A stretch of DNA of 63,380 nt, from positions 1 to 63,380 of the forward strand of contig JAEOSR010000138.1 of assembly GCA_016840285.1 (NCBI GenBank). Direction: 5' to 3'. This DNA is from Candidatus Hodarchaeota archaeon (lineage in GTDB: Archaea > Asgardarchaeota > Heimdallarchaeia > Hodarchaeales > Hodarchaeaceae). Below, piece after piece: positions 11,201-18,742 of the stretch; position 1 is the stretch's first letter; each line of letters opens with the position of its first letter. A program made the translations under genes and the position numbers. The notes under the pieces were generated by a model, which saw only the letters and a program-made list of their open reading frames with translations, ran no database searches and was not told the origin of the DNA.

Positions 11201-12201
11201 GAGTCAGGCATTACAAATCCTTCATGGATTATTCGCCGAATATCGCTTGCAGAAAGTGTGATAGGTTTCAGAGTGGGGCTAATATTAACAAATTCGAGGA
11301 AATCTTGAGCTGTTTTTGAGCCAATTCCTTGGAAATGGTCTTGAAGGAAAGCCTCCATACTTTCACTTTGTGTAACGGCCAGCTCCCGCTTAAATTGAGT
11401 TATATCAGTTCCCCAAGGATGAACTTTGGCTATCTGAGGGTATCGAGGCATCTCTTCAACGACGCGCTCCATTGCTATTGGTTCATCACTATCAGGATAT
11501 TGAACGTAAATACTAGCATAAGGTGTAATCAGGCTTAATTGGGAAAAGTATTCACGAACCCAGCGAGACGCAAGGTTCCAAGACCCAGTAAAGGTTACAC
11601 TTACTTCTGTTCCTGAGTCTGGGATTGCTTCTGCAGTCTCTTGAGGAATTTCTCTTTGGGTCAAAATTATTGGTTCATTCTCTGCTAAATTTATCATTAA
11701 CTCATGATAACTAGTAAAATCTTCATTGATATACTTTGATTTAATTACTAAAGGTAGGTCAACAGATGACATTGCATTTAGCAACACCATCTTTGCGCCC
11801 AGGCCAAACCGGCCTCGAGATTGACGAGCCCCATAATTACTTCCTGTTAATACCCTACCAAACAAGGGGGGGACAAATTCATTTTGGACACCACTCCCAT
11901 TATCACGAACAGTTAAACGGATAAAATCAACTTTTTCATCTGATTCAAAAGTGGAAATGTTTAGTAATTTAGCGATTTCCTCTTTCCTCAATCGTTGAAT
12001 GGTAACATGTAATTCAGGAAGATTCCCAATTCGTTCAGCTGCATCTAATCCATTCTCAACTAATTCTCGCACACTTGTGAAAACAACCCTCATTGTGTTA
12101 TCGAAGCCAGCGATAGCTTTGTTATCCTGGAAGAAGTCGGCTGCAGATCTACGCACAACTTTCTCTTTAGCAACCTTTCCTCTTTTAGCAGCCTTTGTCA
12201 T
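5266..12201 (-). CDS. top6B: Giant DNA topoisomerase VI subunit B with about 28 C-terminal HhH-like repeats
   Basis: The first 540 residues are a complete topoisomerase VI B ATPase: Bergerat/GHKL motifs RELVENGLDAAE (45-56), DNGSGV (100-105) and GRFGLGAKM (131-139), an H2TH region near 280-360, and a transducer with SSKIPFPETSKEYIAD (460-475). The family is normally about 530-660 residues. Here the protein continues to 2311. From about residue 565 (nucleotides 10509 down to 5269) it is a chain of roughly 62-residue units, each with a pattern like GI-x2-I-x-DFL followed by a segment ending in a helix with I-x2-K. Two unit types alternate: FLYWPDDDL-like and DLYF-like, the latter followed by a L-x2-PI-x2-L linker. 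This matches helix-hairpin-helix-like units, inferred to bind DNA or protein. Start ATG has GGTGG upstream; 13 bases separate it from gyrA. Confidence 0.93.
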   Translation of the reverse strand: MTKAAKRGKVAKEKVVRRSAADFFQDNKAIAGFDNTMRVVFTSVRELVENGLDAAERIGNLPELHVTIQRLRKEEIAKLLNISTFESDEKVDFIRLTVRDNGSGVQNEFVPPLFGRVLTGSNYGARQSRGRFGLGAKMVLLNAMSSVDLPLVIKSKYINEDFTSYHELMINLAENEPIILTQREIPQETAEAIPDSGTEVSVTFTGSWNLASRWVREYFSQLSLITPYASIYVQYPDSDEPIAMERVVEEMPRYPQIAKVHPWGTDITQFKRELAVTQSESMEAFLQDHFQGIGSKTAQDFLEFVNISPTLKPITLSASDIRRIIHEGFVMPDSDPKKRREQKYFPFRRPSGDSLAPLGWELLAKGIEKELNPQFVRAAAGDISAYSGHPFIVEAALAYGGPILSSESGNPKIYRFANRIPLLFGAGNDIISKCVQKMAWKNYKIKINKSPIAIVVSLVSSKIPFPETSKEYIADVDELRKEIMKVLKKLARGLSQHLGRAERERREKQRQSRFESAAPKVLRNLSKVLDIAETPFLLQSSEEMTKLEKALASAVPRLVRRTFPPSPLISSIGEWLPTSTYVTLVEHNIQTIYQFLRAPPAELSDITGLTEERIVEIKRATVNSQERSSKAPSMREFEIFPKLIEDDYSKYRQALRIHKALNKRWIVSSLDFFATPISQLRIVEYFPEKLIYEAKQRAISEYLVDYPETAFNLETIPWITEEIKKGLRVVKIHNVLDYITTFPEKLTKVPHLSIKLLESVKKEIQEGIKQGYIDADKVIGAATFDWMDYRVTPRLRGRNISKIREFLQTPTEKLADISELTEKLILRSKKVQSEVLIQLNKEKPFLKVTALDETMQPDMERLEIKGFIDFLLMEEKELQIIRGLISRLVSMKQDEIQEQIEQEHEIFPTKAAWWLDSGLETNLKGLGIESVYDFIRCPSSSLMKLKELDPHILETIKRTYGTPVPLLTPEEHKKLELNNILCLEELQAAVTEFELKPKTFHNRIEELLSLLNSPICYLPVSSKYYHTLHHMGVSRIIDFLLWPDTDLHRKSGMSYKLIEKTKSKISVEEINSLIDTKVLPVSILENNLEGKAWQKLFQVDISVQELYYYLPYSNGKINQLELSKREIEQLTTLFLTPISRIPQIKPNWIARLHINNINTFIDLVTWSKTEIVELLGRDENFVNTLLSSFDSFLSGMSLIDLGVLTATEMKSLISKGFSTVESVYFCARKDTFGVMGVKWKKIERFQRILETPVAMLQLRSSSDKKAIRISHSGLERLASSGIDQIIKLIYWSPNELKSILKMSLTRVDELKQSVAIKEHGMPLEAVCGYNRKTISTLLGYGIETVEDLYFTASEDMLDEDDELDWSYVKKAMEALELPVTYLTGVIAAKYIDNLMKKRIDTIIRFLITSEEELSEILETPPENVENLRKKINLVQLRESTETSVSILEGLPRKQLQILADEQISTIFDFLTTSEDQITNILEIDLKQVVAMKNDLNFTNIKSMKEEKMIPLVKVSLFDRNTIRKLTRLGIESLADLYYVATPKTFVDSDIDWQQILDAKTILDLPIEISPILTKEEIMNLQKAKIRTVLDLMMESQDELEKRTQIQAVRIKAIQDSINITAAITFLKRLKIEKLNFPSDYHAILQRKEIKTVFELLTNPKEDIYLVKEGDKKIRIDGERWTRLFSILTIPLSLVFGSDREDVKNLKQKRIETLQDAYSTSSERIETILETDPSEFFAELETLNFSEIEQFLNIPICFIPKITLDWISILNKHSLNRIGDLLDKSTKELAEKVGSSTPKTRALVTGIRMPEVIKTLEDEMIPLDNFSSIIPAEVISDLDKKGITSIQEFILHDRGELKLKELEKLYNILDSPINRLSEELPLNDLRKLSQSGVSTISDWLFTPNDTLSGLLGMSGSEIATLKKKFDFEAAGEITEADTPLQTFIESGYIDFEEIEKHGIRVLEDLLFIDLATISVSDQIKSRLANLKDALNSSLAYYSLLPPQYVTPLAFNGVTSVTQLIKTEFSQLEDSMDIIKEEEYNSAKNSINLVDIITHKKTDTEFRVKLSSLRAFSPKQLEQINNLGVNNVVDLYFRLDAERLTKSLVKPVETVKRVLEKPVAILPSVQDGFPQKIPLLYNAGITSTIEFLFWPKDDLAELLEIKRYEISKYRKIDLGALKRKKSLGTPIENFVRIPEEYIATLHELGIDNIEDLYFHLKRYNFIPEEYVPSKLIKACIHDLESPIVRLADLPIPVAQELVKRGITRIIDFLYWPDDDLKKIYGLSATKIKQIKANVRLRRKADVVGRLDAYMTKD
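5269..10509 (-). repeat. Tandem HhH-like protein repeat array in top6B (about 28 units, alternating types)
   Basis: Within the top6B reading frame about 28 diverged units can be lined up by eye on the pattern G-I-x2-[IV]-x-[DE]-[FL]. One class carries FLYWPDDDL, FLFWPKDDL, FLLWPDTDL or LIYWSPNEL. The other carries DLYFHLKR, DLYFRLDA, DLYYVATP or DLYFTASE and ends in LESPIVRL, LEKPVAIL, LDLPIEIS or LELPVTYL. The distance between successive LEKPVAIL and LESPIVRL segments is about 124 residues, so the true repeating unit is a pair. Units are diverged at the DNA level, so this is an old duplication and not a recent expansion. Confidence 0.8.
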
Positions 12202-12214
12202 TATTTATTTCCAC

Positions 12215-14707
12215 CTATTCTATTTTTCCTTCTGAAAGTATAGCAACAGAAGTTAATGTAACTCCTTTTGTTTTATCTAATCGCATCAACGTGACTCCAG
12301 AAGTGGATCTACCAATTGTCCTAATATCATCTATTGGCATTTGAATCAGTTTTCCATCACTTGCGACTAACAGTAAGTCATCTGTTTCTGCAACACTTTT
12401 TACGGCAATAACGTCACCATTTCTTTTTGTCTTTATGTTAATCACACCTTTTCCATTTCGTCGAGTGATTCGGTACAGATTGAACTTGGTCCGCTTACCA
12501 TACCCTTTTTCGCATACTGTTAATAATGTCTTATTTTTATCAACAATTGCCATATCTACTACAGAATCTACTGGTCTTAGCTGTATTCCTAATACTCCGA
12601 TGCTACTTCGCCCAACAGCTCGTACTTCCTGTTCAGGAAACCGTATCGCTTTACCTTTTTGAGTTGCCAACATAATATCGTTTGTTCCATCGGTGACTTT
12701 AACGCCAACAATCATATCTTGATCGCGAAGCTGAATGGCGATAATCCCTGTAGAACGTATATTGGCATAATCCCTAAGGGGAGTTTTTTTAATAAGGCCA
12801 TTCTTAGTTGCTAAAACTAAATAATGAGTTTCATCAAATTTTGAGACTGGGATCATTGTTTCGATTTCATCATCTTTCTCGATTTTTAATAAATTCACAA
12901 TATTGACTCCCTTTGTGACCCGTTGTTTCGATAGTGGAATTTGATAACCGCGAACCCTAAAAACTCTCCCCTTAATTGTAAAGAAGAGAATCGAGTCATG
13001 GGTTGAAGCAATAATCATTTCTTTTAGAAAATCGTCTTTTCCAATCTCCATTGATTTGATCCCCTTCCCACCTCGGTGTTGAGCGGAATAAGCCTCTGCA
13101 GAAATTGATTTAATGTAACCATTCTGTGTTAGAGAGATTACAACATCTCCTTTTGGAATGAAATCTTCTTCTGTTTTCCCAGCCCAATCAGAATCATCCC
13201 TTAAGATCTCAGTTCGTCGAGCATCACCAAATTTTCCTTTAATTTCTTCTAATTCATCTATAATAATGCCAAAAATACGCTCTTCACTTTCTAGGATTGC
13301 TTGATATTCTTGAATTGCCTTTAAAATCTCATTATATTCAGTAATGATTTTTTGACGATCAAAACGAGTCAAGCTCCTTAATGGAAGCGATAAAATATCT
13401 TTGGCTTGAATTTCTGAAAGTGAGAAATGTGTAATTAACGCTTTTTGAGCTTCTGCTCCTGTTTCGGCGCTTCGAATTAGTGATAATATCTCATCAAGGT
13501 TTTCTACAACTATTTTCCTTCCTTCTAGAATATGAGCTCGTTCCTGAGCTTTTTTAAGCTCGAATTTTGTTCGACGAACTATGATCTCATGTCTATGATC
13601 AATGAATTGAGTAATTAAATCCTTCAAATTAAGGTTTTTCGGTCTAAACCGAGTTTCATTTCCTACACGGGCGTCTACGAGCGCCATATTTTTTATAGAA
13701 TATGAAATTTGCATTGGGGTATATTTAAACAAGCGATTCAATACTAAATCAAAATTAGCTGCTTTCTTTAGATTAATGACTATTCGTGTTCCATGAATAA
13801 TGTTCGATTCATTCTTTACATTCCCAATTTCTGGAAGTTTGCCAGAGTCTATCATTCGTCCAATTATATCAACTAAACCTCTTTGTTCAACCGTATCTTG
13901 ACGTTTAACAAGATAAGGAACTTCTGTAACTACTATCTGAGTTTTGCTTTTTTTTTCCACAACTTCATATTTCGCTCGTAAAATGACATTACCATTACCA
14001 GTGTGGTATGCTCGTTTTATCCCAGATGTTCCAAAAATAACACCCCCTGTAGGAAAATCTGGCCCAGGAATATACTCCATCAATTCATCAATGCTGATTT
14101 GTGGGTTGCTAATAGTTGCAATGACTCCATCTAAGACTTCAGAAAGGTTATGAGGGGGCATTGATGTAGCCATCCCGACGGCGATGCCCATTACCCCATT
14201 AATTAAAAGCTGAGGAATCCTAGCCGGGAGAATGACTGGTTCTTTGTCCAAGCCATCAAAATTATCTTTAAAATCAACTGTATCCTTTTCAATGTCTTTC
14301 AACATCTGTTCAGTAATTTTTTGCATACGAGCTTCTGTATATCGCTGAGCTGCTGCTAACTGCCCATCCATGCTTCCAAAATTACCTTGTCCCTCAATTA
14401 AGGGGTAGCGTAGAGAAAAGGGTTGAGCCATCCTTACTAAAGCATCATATACTGCTGTTTCTCCGTGAGGATGGTATTTTCCGTGTGTTTCACCAATAGT
14501 TCGAGCACATTTTCGGGGAGGTTTATTGTGTACTAACCCCAGATTATGCATGGCCCATAAGATACGACGATGAACCGGTTTTAGACCGTCTCGTACATGT
14601 GGAAGAGCTCTGCTTGTGATTACTGACATAGAATACTCTAGGTAGCTTTTCGACATTGTTCTTTCGATGGGGGTTAATTTAATGTTACTACTCATTATCG
14701 TCAACAT
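12215..14707 (-). CDS. gyrA: DNA gyrase subunit A
   Basis: The breakage-reunion subunit of gyrase, which introduces negative supercoils using ATP hydrolysed by GyrB. Seen: GLKPVHRRILWAM, the quinolone-pocket helix HPHGETAVYDALVRMAQPFS (Thr84 and Asp88 at the positions of E. coli Ser83 and Asp87), catalytic Tyr123 in AAQRYTEARM, and a C-terminal beta-pinwheel of about 320 residues. The gyrase box reads QHRGGKG instead of the usual QRRGGKG, a one-residue change that still supports gyrase over topoisomerase IV. At 830 residues it is full length. It begins seven bases after gyrB and is followed 13 bases later by top6B. Bacterial-type gyrase in an archaeon is an old transfer seen in several lineages. 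Confidence 0.97.
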   Translation of the reverse strand: MLTIMSSNIKLTPIERTMSKSYLEYSMSVITSRALPHVRDGLKPVHRRILWAMHNLGLVHNKPPRKCARTIGETHGKYHPHGETAVYDALVRMAQPFSLRYPLIEGQGNFGSMDGQLAAAQRYTEARMQKITEQMLKDIEKDTVDFKDNFDGLDKEPVILPARIPQLLINGVMGIAVGMATSMPPHNLSEVLDGVIATISNPQISIDELMEYIPGPDFPTGGVIFGTSGIKRAYHTGNGNVILRAKYEVVEKKSKTQIVVTEVPYLVKRQDTVEQRGLVDIIGRMIDSGKLPEIGNVKNESNIIHGTRIVINLKKAANFDLVLNRLFKYTPMQISYSIKNMALVDARVGNETRFRPKNLNLKDLITQFIDHRHEIIVRRTKFELKKAQERAHILEGRKIVVENLDEILSLIRSAETGAEAQKALITHFSLSEIQAKDILSLPLRSLTRFDRQKIITEYNEILKAIQEYQAILESEERIFGIIIDELEEIKGKFGDARRTEILRDDSDWAGKTEEDFIPKGDVVISLTQNGYIKSISAEAYSAQHRGGKGIKSMEIGKDDFLKEMIIASTHDSILFFTIKGRVFRVRGYQIPLSKQRVTKGVNIVNLLKIEKDDEIETMIPVSKFDETHYLVLATKNGLIKKTPLRDYANIRSTGIIAIQLRDQDMIVGVKVTDGTNDIMLATQKGKAIRFPEQEVRAVGRSSIGVLGIQLRPVDSVVDMAIVDKNKTLLTVCEKGYGKRTKFNLYRITRRNGKGVINIKTKRNGDVIAVKSVAETDDLLLVASDGKLIQMPIDDIRTIGRSTSGVTLMRLDKTKGVTLTSVAILSEGKIE

Positions 14708-14714
14708 TCCTTGC

Positions 14715-16688
14715 TTAAATATCTAAATTCTCGACTTCTAGAGCATGAGTTTCAATAAATTCACGACGTGGAGGCACGTTTTCCCCCATTAATGTATTGA
14801 ATATTTGTTCAGCTTCAATGATATTTTCACGAGTAACTTGTAATAAGGTTCGAACATTAGGATCCATGACGGTTTGCTGCAATTGGATTGGATTCATTTC
14901 TCCTAAACCTTTAAAGCGGCTTATTTCAACATTTCTCCCCCAATCATCAACAATCCTGTCTTTTTCCTGATCAGAAATAACATAAAGTTCTTTATTACCC
15001 TTCTTAATACGATACAACGGAGGTTGAGCTATGAAAAGATAACCTTCATCAATTAATTCGGGCATATAACGAAAGAAAAATGTCAAGAGAAGACAGACTA
15101 TGTGATGTCCATCAATATCTGCGTCCATTAACAGAATAACTTTATGGTATTTGACATTTTCAATCTGAAAGTTTTCACGATACCCTGCTCCAATTGCTCT
15201 TATGATCTCAAGAATTTCCTTATTTCGCATTGCTTTTTCCAATCTTGCTTTCTCTACATTTATCACTTTTCCCCGTAAAGGAAGAATTGCTTGAAATTCA
15301 CTAAATCGTCCTTCTATAGCAGTACCTCCTGCGGAGTTACCTTCGACTAAGAAAAGTTCACGCTTAGCAGGATCTGTTTCTGAGCAATCAACTAGTTTTC
15401 CTGTCCCTTTAGCTTGAGTTTTTTTAACAGCCTCACGGATTTGTCTGAATTTCATACGAATAGTAGCTGCTTGTTCACATTTGTCGATAATTTCTTTCGC
15501 ACTTTTTGGATGTTCTTCGAAAAATTTCAAGATGTGTTCATAACTACAGCGCTCAACGACCCCCTTAACATCACTATTACCTAATTTGCTTTTTGTTTGC
15601 CCTTCAAACTGTGGATTCATGACTTTTACAGAAACAACGGCAACTAATCCCTCTCTAACGTCATTTCCAGTGAAAATAGATCGTTTCTCTTTTAATCCTT
15701 TTTTTAAATGGGTGTTTTTTATAAGATGTTCATTCTTCAAAACATACGAATTTATTGCTCTAGTTAAACCTGATTTAAATCCTGATAAATGTGTTCCACC
15801 GTGTCGTGTATAGATATTATTTGTGAAAGTATGAATTAAATCGCGTTCTGATCGGTCATAAGCCAAGGCCACTTCAACTTGAGTCGTTTCGATCGTTTCA
15901 TCAAAATAGGGGATATCTTCATGAGAACGGTTTGGGGCTAACTGTTCGACATACGCCTGAATCCCACCATCGTAACGAAAAGTCCAAGTATCCTCCTTCT
16001 CCTTTTCCAGGCTTTCCCCATATTCAAACTCCTCTTTCGGTTTGCGATTATCTATTAAGGTAATAGTTAGACCTTTATTTAAAAAAGCGAGCTCACGAAG
16101 ACGCCTTTTAATAGTAGTAACATGGAAGTGTACTGTTTCAAATATCTCGTGGTCAGGTATAAAGGTTATATGAGTTCCTCCCTTATCCTTCCATTCTTCT
16201 TTTACTTCAATCAATCCGTGAGAAATGGTTTCGCCTCGAACATATTCTTGCATTAAAATTGCTCCACCATTCCTTCTGACTTTAACTTGCATCCAGCTGG
16301 ATAATGCATTTACTACAGCAATTCCAACTCCATGTAGACCACCACTTACTTTATAGGACGAATGGTCGAATTTTCCACCTGAATGTAATCGTGTTGTCAC
16401 GAGTTCTAGGGATGACATATTATAATCAGGATGGGGTTCTGTCGGGATCCCTCGGCCATTATCTTGAATTGTAACAGACTCAAAACCATGTTCAGTCTGT
16501 CCCAATATGACATTTATTCGATCACACACTCCAGCCATTGCCTCATCGATTGAATTATCCACAATCTCCCAGACAAGGTGATGAAGCCCAAATTCATCAA
16601 TACTTCCAATATACATTGCAGGGCGACGACGAACCGCTTCAAGTCCCTCTAGAACCTGTATACTACTTGCATCATATTCTCCAGACAA
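14715..16688 (-). CDS. gyrB: DNA gyrase subunit B
   Basis: The ATPase subunit of gyrase. GHKL motifs are EIVDNSIDEAMAG, DNGRGIPTEPH and GGLHGVGIAVVNAL. The transducer follows, then the Toprim domain with LVEGNSAGGTA (EGNSAGG where EGDSAGG is usual; the catalytic Glu is kept), LMDADIDGHHI and the C-terminal RFKGLGEMNPIQL block. At 657 residues it is the short, Bacillus-like form without the E. coli insert. The start is a TTG (LSGEYDASS...) with GGTG just upstream, followed in the protein by VLEGLEAVRRRPAMYIGS, the normal family N-terminus. It heads the five-gene topoisomerase operon, so the promoter should lie in the 240-base AT-rich gap 16689-16928. Confidence 0.97.
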   Translation of the reverse strand: MSGEYDASSIQVLEGLEAVRRRPAMYIGSIDEFGLHHLVWEIVDNSIDEAMAGVCDRINVILGQTEHGFESVTIQDNGRGIPTEPHPDYNMSSLELVTTRLHSGGKFDHSSYKVSGGLHGVGIAVVNALSSWMQVKVRRNGGAILMQEYVRGETISHGLIEVKEEWKDKGGTHITFIPDHEIFETVHFHVTTIKRRLRELAFLNKGLTITLIDNRKPKEEFEYGESLEKEKEDTWTFRYDGGIQAYVEQLAPNRSHEDIPYFDETIETTQVEVALAYDRSERDLIHTFTNNIYTRHGGTHLSGFKSGLTRAINSYVLKNEHLIKNTHLKKGLKEKRSIFTGNDVREGLVAVVSVKVMNPQFEGQTKSKLGNSDVKGVVERCSYEHILKFFEEHPKSAKEIIDKCEQAATIRMKFRQIREAVKKTQAKGTGKLVDCSETDPAKRELFLVEGNSAGGTAIEGRFSEFQAILPLRGKVINVEKARLEKAMRNKEILEIIRAIGAGYRENFQIENVKYHKVILLMDADIDGHHIVCLLLTFFFRYMPELIDEGYLFIAQPPLYRIKKGNKELYVISDQEKDRIVDDWGRNVEISRFKGLGEMNPIQLQQTVMDPNVRTLLQVTRENIIEAEQIFNTLMGENVPPRREFIETHALEVENLDI

Positions 16689-16928
16689 AATTTAACACCG
16701 AATACCCTATTTCAAGAAATTTCTAAAAAAAATCACAATAAAGCGAGAAAATCGAATTTCATTCTGTTAAAATTTCAGCAAAATGACTTTTAAGTTTTTT
16801 CTAAAGAAATAACCTCTTTCAGACAAATTTTTTCGTGTTTATTTAAGAAAAAGTAATCAGATATATCTTAGAATTTACTTTTAACTATATTCAAGAATAT
16901 TGGAATTAAGAACTATATACCTGTCCTT

Positions 16929-17666
16929 TTAATTCCCTGACATTAATCTTTCACAAAGATATTCATGTAAATTTGCCTTTAGAAGCGCTTTACAAGTTAT
17001 TTTGATATCATAATCGAGACGGATGATTTCTGCCTGTATTTTTGATGTATTAATCTCCACTATGGCATAACTTGCTTTAGGATTTCCATCACGTGGTTGA
17101 CCAACTGAACCAGGGTTAAGGACCATCTTTTTTCGATATTTATAGATGAACGGTTGGTGCGTATGACCTATGACAACAAGATCCCATTTTTTAAGCCATT
17201 TACCAATCCTTACTTTTTGTTCGGGAGGTGGCTCACCAAGCCAATAGGGGAAAAGAAAATAATCCCATTTATCTTCAGGTGTTCCGTGAGCAAGTAGAAC
17301 TTTTCTTCCTTCTACTAAGATTTCTTTACTAACTGGTAAAGACTCAATGTAATGGTAATGTGTTGCTGAATTCGCCTCTAATAACTTTTCTCGTGTCCAA
17401 GTTAATGCTGCTACTGCAATCGGATTAAACCATGACTTCTGCCTATTGAAGTTCTTATCAGTCACAACTTCATCATGGTTCCCTTTGATAACATATTTAC
17501 ATTGCTTTCTAACCATGTCAATGCATTCTAACGGATGAGGATAATATCCCACAACATCCCCAGTGCAGCAGATGAATTCAATATCATCATGGTTATCTAT
17601 ATCTTGGAAAACTGTGTAAAGAGCCTCTAAATTTCCATGCATGTCCGATACGAAGGCCACTTTCAC
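16929..17666 (-). CDS. Calcineurin-like metallophosphoesterase (YfcE/MJ0936 type)
   Basis: The metal-binding motifs appear in family order: SDMHGN (D-x-H), CTGDVVGYYP (GD), KGNHDEVV (GNHD), LAHGTPED and IGHTHQPF (GHxH). These ligate two metal ions in phosphodiesterases and phosphatases of the YfcE/MJ0936 group. The substrate is not evident from sequence. At 245 residues it has normal length. The start is GTG at 17666 (GTGAAAGTGGCC). It stands alone between the coiled-coil gene and the gyrB promoter gap. Confidence 0.9.
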   Translation of the reverse strand: MKVAFVSDMHGNLEALYTVFQDIDNHDDIEFICCTGDVVGYYPHPLECIDMVRKQCKYVIKGNHDEVVTDKNFNRQKSWFNPIAVAALTWTREKLLEANSATHYHYIESLPVSKEILVEGRKVLLAHGTPEDKWDYFLFPYWLGEPPPEQKVRIGKWLKKWDLVVIGHTHQPFIYKYRKKMVLNPGSVGQPRDGNPKASYAIVEINTSKIQAEIIRLDYDIKITCKALLKANLHEYLCERLMSGN

Positions 17667-17706
17667 ATTTCTAGACTCCCAGATTCTAACTACTTGTTTA
17701 GCTAGT

Positions 17707-18099
17707 CTATTGTCTTAATGAGTTTGTTAATTCTTCATTTTGAGATTCAAGAATGTGAATTCGGTCATCTTTAGCTTTCAATTGATCTTTAATCTTTCTT
17801 TCATCGTCCTTAGCAAGATCAAGTTCTCGTTGGAGAGAAACGATTTTATTCTCATTAGTTTCTAATTTTTTCTCAAATTCTGTTTGTTGTTCAGTAAGCT
17901 TTTGCTCAAGAGTGGAATTTTTATTTTTGAGATCGTTATTCATCCTTTTAACTTCTTCCATTTGTTCCTCTAATTCCTTTTTCTCCTTAAGTAACTGATT
18001 AACTTTAGAGGGAACCTCTTTTGCAATGTTTACGGCTTGTGTGAGATCCTGTTGGATTTCTGTTAATTGTTCATCAACTTCTTTGAAAGAATTTGTCAT
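17707..18099 (-). CDS. Small coiled-coil protein
   Basis: A 130-residue protein that is almost entirely one long coiled coil, rich in Glu, Lys, Leu and Gln with heptad spacing, for example KVNQLLKEKKELEEQMEEVK and LQRELDLAKDDERKIKDQL. There are no membrane segments, Cys residues or catalytic motifs. ATG 18099 is preferred over the in-frame TTG two codons upstream. It is on the same strand and about 40 bases before the phosphoesterase gene, so the two may be co-transcribed. No family can be assigned from coiled coil alone. Confidence 0.7.
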   Translation of the reverse strand: MTNSFKEVDEQLTEIQQDLTQAVNIAKEVPSKVNQLLKEKKELEEQMEEVKRMNNDLKNKNSTLEQKLTEQQTEFEKKLETNENKIVSLQRELDLAKDDERKIKDQLKAKDDRIHILESQNEELTNSLRQ

Positions 18100-18105
18100 A
18101 TGCAA

Positions 18106-18416
18106 ACACCTTGTCTATAAGGAGCTCTCAATCCATTTAAAGCATTTGTCTTTTTCATACCTATTATTTTTTCTCTCAACTAACGATATTGATATGAAAA
18201 CTATATTACTGTCATCTATGTTCTAATTATGAGGATTATGACTGTGATTTTCGCGATTCATTCGGAAAAAAGCAATTGACAACTCTTTTTGAGCTATTAA
18301 TTGTACCTTTATAAAGGCTAAAGTAATTTAAACTCATTACAGGGTTAAGTTTAGACTCGAATTACATATCAATAAGTATGTTTTTCAAGTAATTATTGAA
18401 TTAGAGCGCAATTATA
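18106..18416. other. 311-base intergenic region between divergent genes
   Basis: An AT-rich gap between the coiled-coil gene (minus) and the RHH gene (plus). It should hold both promoters. The only distinct element I see is the palindrome CCTTTATAAAGG at 18306-18317. No RNA gene or further reading frame is convincing. Confidence 0.5.
18306..18317 (+). promoter_or_regulatory. 12-bp perfect palindrome CCTTTATAAAGG, TATA box and possible RHH operator
   Basis: The sequence is its own reverse complement and contains TTTATAAA, a good archaeal TATA element. It lies about 100 bases before the ATG of the small ribbon-helix-helix gene. RHH regulators bind short inverted repeats as dimers, so overlap of operator and TATA box would give simple autorepression. 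This role is inferred from symmetry and position. Confidence 0.4.
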
Positions 18417-18596
18417 ATGAAGCTAATTTCATTTAAGGCACCCAATACATATCTGGAAGGGCTAGACGAGTTAGTTCGAGCAGGGGTATATAGTTCGCGA
18501 TCCGAAGCTATTAGAATGGCCATTCGGGATTTACTCAAACGAGAGTTAAATTGGAAAGCTGGTAGTACTCCTGCTTCTCTAGCGGAAGTTGACTGA
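18417..18596 (+). CDS. Ribbon-helix-helix (CopG/NikR-type) transcriptional regulator
   Basis: A 59-residue protein, MKLISFKAPNTYLEGLDE followed by LVRAGVYSSRSEAIRMAIR. The short strand (ISFKAP), first helix and the turn YSSRSEAIR are the standard RHH signature. The strand would insert into the DNA major groove as a dimer. It ends with a short tail after the second helix and has no effector domain, so it is either a constitutive repressor or an antitoxin-like protein. No toxin gene is next to it. The following gene, 146 bases on, is an RCK-domain membrane protein. Confidence 0.85.
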   Translation: MKLISFKAPNTYLEGLDELVRAGVYSSRSEAIRMAIRDLLKRELNWKAGSTPASLAEVD

Positions 18597-18742
18597 TATT
18601 AATTGTATCAATCATCTTATCCAAAAAGGACTTTTCAACATTTAGAGCTAAAAATCACAACGAAGATTTTTATGTTGGAGACCAATTAGACAAGTATTTC
18701 AATTCCAACTGGTCATTACAAGCTAAAATTTGGTGACATTGA

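Noticed and set aside
16538..16726. Plus-strand frame over the start of gyrB
   Set aside because: Antisense to the conserved N-terminus of GyrB; composition reflects the complement of that gene.
16689..16928. Possible origin of replication beside gyrB
   Set aside because: The gap is AT-rich but I see no Orc1/Cdc6 gene, origin boxes or repeats, so AT content alone is not enough.
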